The position numbers were made by a program, and so were the translations under genes. From positions 252,140,440 to 252,204,439 of the forward strand of contig CM077116.1 of NCBI GenBank assembly GCA_039619475.1: DNA of 64,000 bases, in the 5' to 3' direction. Shown here in pieces: positions 56,756-64,000 of this stretch. Each line of letters starts with the position of its first letter. The first letter of the stretch is position 1. The notes beneath the pieces were generated by a model, which worked only from the letters and a program-made list of their open reading frames with translations, made no database searches and had not been told where the DNA came from. The stretch comes from Icerya purchasi (lineage: Eukaryota; Arthropoda; Insecta; Hemiptera; Monophlebidae).

Positions 56756-56869
56756 GGTATGTGCAGTAGCGGCGTAAGGTATATTGGTACCCCGGGCGGT
56801 TTTGTATTGAGCACCCCTACTTAAAATAAAACACCAAATACTAAACATGACTACGAGACTTTATTTTAC

Positions 56870-59790
56870 TAAAATATTCAATCACATTATCAAAACTGAC
56901 TTCCCTGTCTCTTTCAATTGACAAAATCGAAAGATTGGTTAGTCGCGCTTGGCTCATTGTGGACCTTAAGTAAGATTTTATCAATTTTAAATTTGAAAAG
57001 CTGAAGCCACCGAAACACAAATTGTTAAAAAAAAACTAAGATATAGCGCTAAACTTGGAATAGACTCAAAATAGCCCCATTTTACAATGAATCTGAGAAA
57101 TTCCAATGTAGTCCATTGAACCGCTTCTTGGGCAGAAATGTTGGCGGCTTCCAAATGGCGCCTCAATCGTAAAATCTCCAACACGATGTCTTCTGCTGAA
57201 AATTCATCGTAAATTTTTAACAGATTTGGAACCATTCCACGAAGATTTTCTTCTGGTGATGTCACTAACGTTTTAGGCTGAATAACACTACATGTAACTA
57301 AAATAGAATCCATTGTCCTGTAACGATGGTCTAGTTCTTCGTAAAATCTATCGTGACATTCTAACATTGCTCTCTGCAGATCTTCTGATAATGTAAGTCT
57401 AGCATCTCGGGCCATTTCTCCAAGCTTACATCTTCTCCTTCCTCTTTTTCCTTAAATCAGAATGTCTAAGTCTTCACATGTTTTTGTTGCGTAGCAAATA
57501 GCCTTTTCCACTATTTGGTTGCGTTGACTTTGAAGAAAAATTTTAACACCTTTAATTTTTATTACACACTTTTCCAATGATAGCCCAGATGTTTGTATAT
57601 ACTTTCGTGTTTGATTAACTTCTTCTAGGACTTCACATCAAAAGGAAAGATAGCTTAGAAAACTGAAGTCACACAAAGCTGGTATGAGTGTTGATGCTGG
57701 TTCTCTTGTTTCGACATTTTCTTTGCTGGTGCTGGGATCACACATCTGTTCGAGTGTTGATACAAGCTCCTCAAAATATTTCTTCAGTGGTTTAACAGCG
57801 TCGTGATGAGCACTACGCCTACATTTTTCATTAATATTTCCCACCGATGTGTTAATGATGAAAAGAACGTGTAAACTCTTTCTACAGTTCTGAAAAAAGT
57901 TAAACTTGAAGTGCACTCCACATAGATTAAGCGAATGATTAGCACAAGGCGTATAAAACGCTTTCGGATTGCGTTCTTTGATTTTTGCTTGTACACCACC
58001 ATGAATTCCTGCCATGGTTGCAGCGTTATCATATCCTTGGGCCTAACATAGATGTATGTTTAAATTATCACTCTCCAGCTGTGTAAGGATATTTTCAGCA
58101 AGATCAACTGCAGTCTTTCCTCCTATAAGGAAAAAAGCCTAGAAATTATTCCTTCACTTCAAGTTAATCGCCTTGAATATGAACATACTGATCACGTAAC
58201 TCATCTGATCAACATGTGATATGTCTGGAGTGCTATCGAAAATAATTCCAAAATATTTGGCTTTTTTTATGTCGTTCACAATATTATCTTTCACCACCTT
58301 CCCTAAAAGATAGGTCGCTGGTTCGTATCCGGCCCGGAGGACCAAACTGTTTTTGCAAATAAATTGCCGGAGCCAAAATAATCGGAAAAAAAATGTATTC
58401 AACGAGAACGAATATGACGTAAGCCCTGAAAAAAGGGCTATTTCAAATATTTAAACGAAAGATGAAGAAATAGTGACGGAAAATAGCGGAAAGAGGAATA
58501 AGAACGAAGGAAGCGATGGCAAACGAGGAATACAATACGAAAGGAGACGAAAACGAGATGTAGAGAACGAAAACGGTGTATTAAAACGAAAAATACGATA
58601 TTACCGAAAAAAACCGATTAACTACGTATATCAATTCGAATCGAACAGACTAGAATGTTGAATTAAAGCCGGCACAGATAACAGAGATAAGGAACGGCCG
58701 TGCGCTGTTGTTCACATATCGCTGTACGCTGCATCGGACTGAATTTATTATGTTCCATTTTAGCTGTTAACAAACTCATTTTGAATGTCTTTGGACAAAT
58801 ATGAATCTACTCGTTTACGGTTTGTACAGGTGATAGTATGTTCAATTTTTAACATGTGTTCTTTTAGCACTGGGTCATATTTCGATAGTAGATTAACCGA
58901 TTCTAAGAAATTTTCTTTATTATCTGATGTAACCCCTTCTCTATGCCCTCTAAAAGATAGATTTTGGCTTGCCAGGAATAGAATAATATCTAAAAGGCGG
59001 CTCAAAATATCACGCCACTTCTTTCTTTCTTGGTGAAACACCATTTGATGGTCATGGTCGATGGTTTTTTGCAACTTCAATCCATTTTTCAAAAGTTTCC
59101 ATTTTTCAAAACAGGAGAGATGGTTCTCAGAATTTTCGTGTTCAGATACTTTAGGATTTAGTTTCCACCACGAATTGAACCCGTTGGCGAAACTCTGATG
59201 ATTTTTTTCGGGATGAGTAAACAGTTTGCAACAAAAACAGTATAAACTGTTTTTCGCTGGAGAATATACTATCCATTTTCTAAGTATCTTTTCTCCATTT
59301 GGTAACGCTTTGTAAAACCATTCTGCATTGAAGTGTCGGCTCTTTCCTTTTGCATTATCTCCTGGCTTTACAACAGTATCTAAAAACGGGCCATCTCTAT
59401 TTTAATAAGGTTCACTTCCCGTTTTAACAATTTCAACTCTCATATCATCAGGTATCAGCATTGGCTAACTAGCAACATCGAAACGAGTGTAACCATGTGG
59501 CTCCTTTTCACTATGATCAACTTACGCTGATTCTTCACTCTTGTTTCTTTCTTCCTTTTTCATTATTTCGCCTTTTTTCTTGATCATATTCTCTTTGATC
59601 TTCTCCACTTTGTCTCTCAACTTGTATGTGAGAGACTCCTTTTCTGGCTTCTCTTCATTCAAGATACCTTGACAAAGACTTTGAATGATGAAATTGAAGG
59701 TTCTACATACTTCAAAATGGATCCAGACAATGATTCGGCCGCAAGTTCTTTTAATTAATGCACTAGGTCTATTTCGCTTCATATTGCAGT
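56870..59790 (-). pseudogene. hAT transposase (TTF finger, DUF4371, dimerisation tail), broken
   Basis: On the minus strand, in order: a Lys/Glu-rich N-terminus (59782-59522); a TTF-type zinc finger (KGKSRHFNAEWFYK, LYCFCCKLF, SEHENSENHLSCF; about 59.35-59.1 kb); and QNLSFRGHREGV in the frame 59092-58760. After the 58.3-58.77 kb insertion, KKAKYFGIIFDSTPDISHVD follows with the first catalytic Asp. Next come GYDNAATMAGIHGG (second Asp region), CANHSLNLCGVH, and a C-terminus with SVASAF. A one-base shift then leads to FSNLKLIKSYLRSTMSQ, the hAT dimerisation motif. Related proteins include ZMYM1. All main blocks are present, but stops, shifts and the insertion make it non-functional. Confidence 0.85.
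58305..58768. mobile_element. Insertion with a tRNA-Tyr-like 3' end / primer-binding-site-like segment
   Basis: It interrupts the transposase between NEFVN and LLGKVVKD. On the plus strand AGGTCGCTGGTTCGTATCC is followed by GGCCCGGAGGACCA. This resembles the 3' half of a tRNA-Tyr including a CCA end, with a pairing T-stem. Read on the minus strand, the TGGTCCTCCGGGCCGG bases could be a primer-binding site. A CAAAAACA sits just before it, as at the end of a 5' LTR. A truncated LTR element (LTR plus PBS) fits best; a tRNA-derived SINE is the alternative. No clear TSD. Confidence 0.45.
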
Positions 59791-59906
59791 TTTATTCTGT
59801 AAAGATACGATAATAAATGCTCATTAAAGTAAAGAATATCACGGCTAAATGCATCACGGCGCAGCGGCTCCGAGCACTGAGCTAATCGAATCCTTACGAA
59901 GCGCGA

Positions 59907-59995
59907 TGGAGGCTCAAAATCTTGCGTCGGTGACCATTTCCGAAAGTAGTTTTTTTTCTGAAATGGTCACCGTCATTGAGTTTGCATCGACGCGC
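59907..59995. repeat. Imperfect hairpin in the hAT 5' region
   Basis: GGTGACCATTTC and its exact inverse GAAATGGTCACC face each other across about 16 bases. Flanking GCGCGATG and CATCGACGCGC also pair in part. It lies upstream of the transposase start. Subterminal hairpins can bind transposase, but that is conjecture here. Confidence 0.5.
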
Positions 59996-61079
59996 ATTAA
60001 ATTTTGATAATAGTATTTGTACTAAGTACCAAATTCCTGCCACTTGAGAAGAGCCTATAGCATGCTGAGGCTGTTAGTTTTTGTACGGCTATATTCTAAA
60101 TAAGTAGTTTTTTCTAACGTACTTAGCTACCTAAATTCAGCATGTAAAAGACTAAAAATTACACAGCCGTAAACTTTTCCTGCCATCGCGTCGCTTTCTC
60201 ATTTCAAACTCTTCATATTTAAAGTCGCAAGTATTATGCGGATTTACATAAGAAAAAATTTACGGTTGCGTCAATACCAAACGACTTTACTTTGTAGTAG
60301 GTACTTACCATTAATTATTCTTCATTTAACTTCTATTTCGTTAAAAGGAACTTTTCGGTATCATTGACAACGTTTAACACGACAGTAATGAACAAAACAC
60401 GGACTGACTGTGATTGTCTTACGGAAGGCGCGGCGCTGGTAGAGGGGTGCGTACTTTACCCCTTCCATCCGCGCGGCTCACTGTCACTGCGCTACGCTGT
60501 GTAGTAGGTACGATACGGTTTATTATTATTCACTCGAGCGCCACCACGGACATTTCGCACTCGATGTTAAACGCGGTATAGGATCCAGACCAAGGGCAAC
60601 TTTTCTTTTAGCGAATTAGAAATTATATTCGAAAAAAAAGGAATGTAAATAATTATCGTTGCGTTCAAAATATGATATTAGTATGCAAGTAGCTAAGTAC
60701 AAGAGTAGGTAGTTATTTATTTATATGTCTTCATAGAGGGAAATTTTGTGTGCTTTCTTTGGCTGTACGAGTGAGTTGTCGTTGTCACCCCTTGGTGCTT
60801 GGCACCCGGGGCGGACCGCCCCCTTCGCCCCACTTTACGACGTCACTGGATATGCGAGGAAAGAACGGAAGGGAATGAAATAGCGGCAAAAACAAATCAA
60901 TTTGAATTCTCCGCTTTGCTTGTTGCTGATGGGGATCTGTCGCGATCATCTTTGACGTGCCGCTATATTCACTACCGTAACAAGCTGTGCTTTTAATTTC
61001 GTCGCTTTACTCTTAGCTTTTATTGCAGCTCTCTTCGACGCGCCACTATGTGGTTTATCCTTAGCTGAACAAAGCCTAA

Positions 61080-61441
61080 AAATTCTTCTTGTAACGTTTG
61101 TGATTTACAGCAAAAATATCAAGCATCTAGAGAAAGTTGTTCCATACCTGAGATATTGGCTGTTTTTTCATCAGCTATGATCGACCAATAAACTGATTCT
61201 TTGATTTCAGTGATTTTTTTTTTTTTTTTTTTTGGAAAATATTTCCACAACTATTTATTAAGACATTTTGAATTTTTGGCGATGTGTATTTAGCATTCTG
61301 GGTAAAATTGTTTAAATGATCCCTTAATACTATATTCCCAGTGTCAGCTCTAAAATGAATTAAATATATAAAATTGGCAGTTTCTAACGATTTTCCACAA
61401 AGACCAATGTCGTCATGTATACCACAAAAAAAAAAAAACAA
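61080..61441 (-). pseudogene. Second hAT transposase fragment (DUF4371 region)
   Basis: The frame at 61441-61175 reads GIHDDIGLCGKS, then HFRADTGNIVLRDHL and NAKYTSPKIQNVLINSCGNI. After a T-run and a shift it continues ESVYWSIIADEKTANISGME, matching the catalytic DET.DISG segment of ZMYM1-type hAT transposases. It differs in sequence from the 56.9-59.8 kb and 26-kb genes, so it represents another family. No N- or C-terminal parts, no TIRs seen. Confidence 0.7.
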
Positions 61442-62921
61442 TCGCAGAAAGAATGGACAATAATTTAATTCGATTTTCTTTTATTGTTCGTTTTGCATGC
61501 GCATCTGTCCGGTTGTCAATAGATTATGTTTTTGCCTCAATGATTTCGACAAAATTAATCGCATCCCTTGAAGCATTTTTATGCCAAACACTTTTTATAT
61601 GATATTGAACATATTCATGGAATTTTTTATCATTATCGTAGGGATATAATATAAATGATCCTTGTAAAGTTCGTTCAATTTTCTGAGGAAATTAAACACA
61701 GTAAAAACATAGTAGTGGTCCTTTTAAGCATTGTGAATAGGCTGCTAGCCTCAAGGCAAATGCCGTGTTAACTATAGACGAATAAAACTGCGACTCGACT
61801 GTCGTTATTTGATAAAAATTAGATCTAAAATGTTGGCGATTTAGTTTTTTTTATAAAAACGTGTAAGTTGCCTTTACGATTTCCGATTAAATAAGAAAAA
61901 CAGAAAAGGATATTGTGAAAGTAATAATTTTTCATTAAAATTAGGGAAGTTTTAACAGTGGACAAGTATTAAAAAATAAAGGAATAATAAATTATAAAAT
62001 TACTTAAAAAGCACAATACACATGTACATGTATATATCATGTTTGTAAAGCATTTAGTTGTACTTTTTGATGTTGACATATCTTTAATTTAATATGACGG
62101 TTTTAGCTTCGGAAAATTATTTTTAAAACATGAAAATTACCCAATAATAAAATGTAACAATGAATTTCCTCTATTTGAAACGTGCATTACAGTTGTCCAA
62201 TAGGGTTTGTTAATAATCGAAAAAAAAAAATGTACATCAGTGCTAAGTAATCTTTGATTTATTTTTATTTATTTATTTATTTATTTATTTTATTTTATTT
62301 TTGGGAAAAACATAATTTTCAGATTTAATTCAGATTACTAAACGAAAATCGAATATGCGAGAGAACTGGCAACAGTTAAACCCGAAAATAACGTATTAAA
62401 ATGAAAAGTAAAATACTTTTAAATTATTCGAAATATAAAATAAAATAATCTAACGAATTTAAAATTTTAAATATTAAAGAAATTAAATTTATTTCGAATA
62501 GTCGATACGGAAGTGATTGGAAAATAACTAATGTTTAAGGGGCACAAAAAAATTAGAAAATTTATTTTTTATTTATTCATATAACGTTCATGCTGTCCAA
62601 ATAATTTTTTTTGTTTCTCTTTTACGCTTTCATTCGTCTAGAAATGTAACTAAAAATTTTAAAATATAATAATATAAAAAAAAATTTAAAGAACGGCTTT
62701 TGTTTAAAATAAGCATAATACTTTAAAAGGTCCATCAAATGTGGATATTTTAAAAGAACGAAATAAAGCGTTGGTCGATACTGATATGAAATGATTTTTT
62801 AAATCAACTCTTTTATTTTGTTCTTTTAAAGTATCCAAATTTAACGGACCTGCAAAAATTATTTTCCGTTTATTGCATTAATAAATAAAAACCTTTCTTT
62901 AAATTTATTTTATATTATTTT

Positions 62922-62930
<9 letters not shown>
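61442..62930. other. AT-rich stretch with an ATTT microsatellite
   Basis: Contains (TTTA)n at about 62258-62292. Nothing else recognised. Confidence 0.5.
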
Positions 62931-62952
<22 letters not shown>

Positions 62953-63824
62953 TTTATAAGATTGTATATGAGGGTTTCCATGTGCCGTGTTTAACTACTG
63001 GGGCTATTACAGCACATGGAGCCTACTTAAGGGGATTAAACGCGATAGTACAGATCGCTGCTCCGCATGTAAGCTAATACAGCTGCGACCGCGGGCGGAG
63101 CATTTGACAGTATCGTAGAACTAGAGGAAGTGGTGAAGTGCACGGATCGTGGTACTGCAAAAGAGGGACATTCGAGAAGTAGGTGATAGGTGGATGGGGC
63201 GCTCGGTTGACTACAAAAGGGGCAGACATTTGGGGGTACCTGGCTCGTGAATATGTAGCCGTGCGAGAGGGTTGTATGTTCTATTCGGAGACGATTCAGG
63301 ACAGAAAAATCTCTGCGGGAAACTCCGTCTGTGGGCCACCAAGGGGCTCCGTGGTTGTTTTTACGCTTCGGAGAAACGTACTTGAAGATCTCCATTCGTG
63401 TTGCCATTCTTCTCCAGTTTGCTGCATAAATAAATGAGTCAATGTAGGGGGAAGTGGGGGGTTGTGTGGCATTGGAGAGAACAACGTCGCCTGAGCTGCT
63501 CGATTGACACGCTCATTGCCTGGAATCCCAACATGAGCCGGCACCCATAGGAAGGACATTTCGGAGTTTAAATGTGATAACCTGTATAATAGGTAATGGA
63601 CCTTCCTTACCAAAGGGTTGTTGGATTTAATCCCCGAGATGAGTTGAAGGGAGTTTAGAGAGTCAGTTATGAGTAGGGCCGTTTGGGACTGGGGGTTGCT
63701 ATCGGTATAGTGTTGGATGCAAAAGACTATCGCGTATATTTCAGCGTCCAGTGCTGTACAGCAATCGTGCAGTCTAACTGACTTTGCTGCTCCTGAGACT
63801 TCGAAGGAGCATGCCGCCGGTGAC
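62931..63824 (-). mobile_element. 5'-truncated LINE with RNase H
   Basis: The T-run 62931-62955 is the poly(A). Next to it is the 3' UTR shared with the 38.6-40.1 kb LINE (GGTTTCCATGTGC.GTGTTTA). On the minus strand RNase H gives ALDAEIYAIVF (Glu), LLITDSLNSLQLI (Asp) and LWVPAHVGIPGNERVN (Asp). In another frame the tail follows: SVLNRLRIEHTTLSHGYIF and CPFCSQP...HLLLECP, with a Cys/His cluster. A frameshift separates the two (frames 63613-63296 and 63407-63036). The RT core is absent. Confidence 0.8.
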
Positions 63825-64000
63825 TGATAAATGAATTTAAATTTTGATATAAAACAACAATAAATAAGAAAATTTATTTCAAATTAAATTTTATTTTGTG
63901 ATAATATTTTACGGCTTAATTATGAAAGCGAATTCATTAAGAACAATAGTTACTGCCTAAATTCTTACCGAAAACATTAATTTCTACTTTAAATGACATT

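Larger units (their letters stand above)
56764..60848. mobile_element. 4-kb hAT element with TIRs
   Basis: The ends are CAGTAGCGGCGTAA at the left and CAGTGACGTCGTAA as the reverse complement at the right. CCCCGGG-type segments follow further in. The flanking 8-mers are GGTATGTG (56756-56763) and GATATGCG (60849-60856), two mismatches. A minus-strand transposase gene runs from about 59.78 to 56.87 kb, broken by shifts and by an insertion. Size and layout are those of an autonomous hAT. Confidence 0.8.

Noticed and set aside
1..64000. CRISPR arrays, bacterial operons, rRNA genes
   Set aside because: No regularly spaced repeats, no cas-like genes and no rRNA-like segments. Gene style and repeats are eukaryotic throughout.

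Overview
The window reads as a piece of an AT-rich arthropod genome, most probably an insect. The evidence is Jockey-clade and I/LOA-like LINEs, PRE_C2HC-type retroelement Gag, hAT and TTAA-flanked elements, a THAP exon and a tRNA-derived SINE with a (TA)n tail. There are no operons, bacterial ribosome-binding sites, rRNAs or CRISPR arrays. No complete host gene is visible. Nearly everything recognisable is a mobile element or debris of one, and many are nested.

Layout. 0.2-0.9 kb: a TIR element containing a SINE. 1.3-4.2 kb: a DNA transposon with perfect 35-bp ends and a perfect 8-bp target-site duplication (TSD), carrying a LINE fragment. 5.9-7.1 kb: a decayed tandem array. 7.4-10.2 kb: a C2H2 finger fragment, a 5'-truncated Jockey-like LINE and a foldback element whose arm the LINE splits. 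10.9-11.2 kb: a hAT-type MITE. 13.7-15.7 kb: an exon resembling the ALS2CR8/CARF domain, split by a hAT element with an 8-bp TSD. 16.2-17.2 kb: a TTAA-flanked (piggyBac-like) element. 17.9-22.6 kb: a nest in which a P-like element with a THAP gene holds a LINE (10-bp TSD, inside the THAP exon) and a DDE transposon with ~387-bp inverted repeats. 22.6-23.7 kb: two MITEs. 24-27 kb: a LINE tail and a hAT transposase. 28.3-34.3 kb: a LINE with RNase H plus a related fragment. 36.9-41.7 kb: a MITE, then a decayed CR1-like LINE with another LINE inside it.

43.0-47.8 kb holds the best-preserved element, a full-length Jockey-type LINE with 12-bp TSDs. Its Gag is split by one frameshift; its endonuclease/reverse transcriptase is intact and starts at a UAAUG stop-start overlap. 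50.3-55.9 kb carries three more copies of the RNase H LINE family, one inserted into a LINE that seems to keep only ORF1. 56.8-60.8 kb is a 4-kb hAT element with TIRs, a broken transposase gene and an insertion carrying a tRNA-Tyr-like 3' end. 61.1-61.4 kb is another hAT fragment, and 62.9-63.8 kb is a truncated LINE.

The genes do not form a pathway. What stands out is the nesting order, the sequence-readable insertion junctions (TSDs and paralogous empty sites), and the translational architecture of the 43-48 kb LINE.
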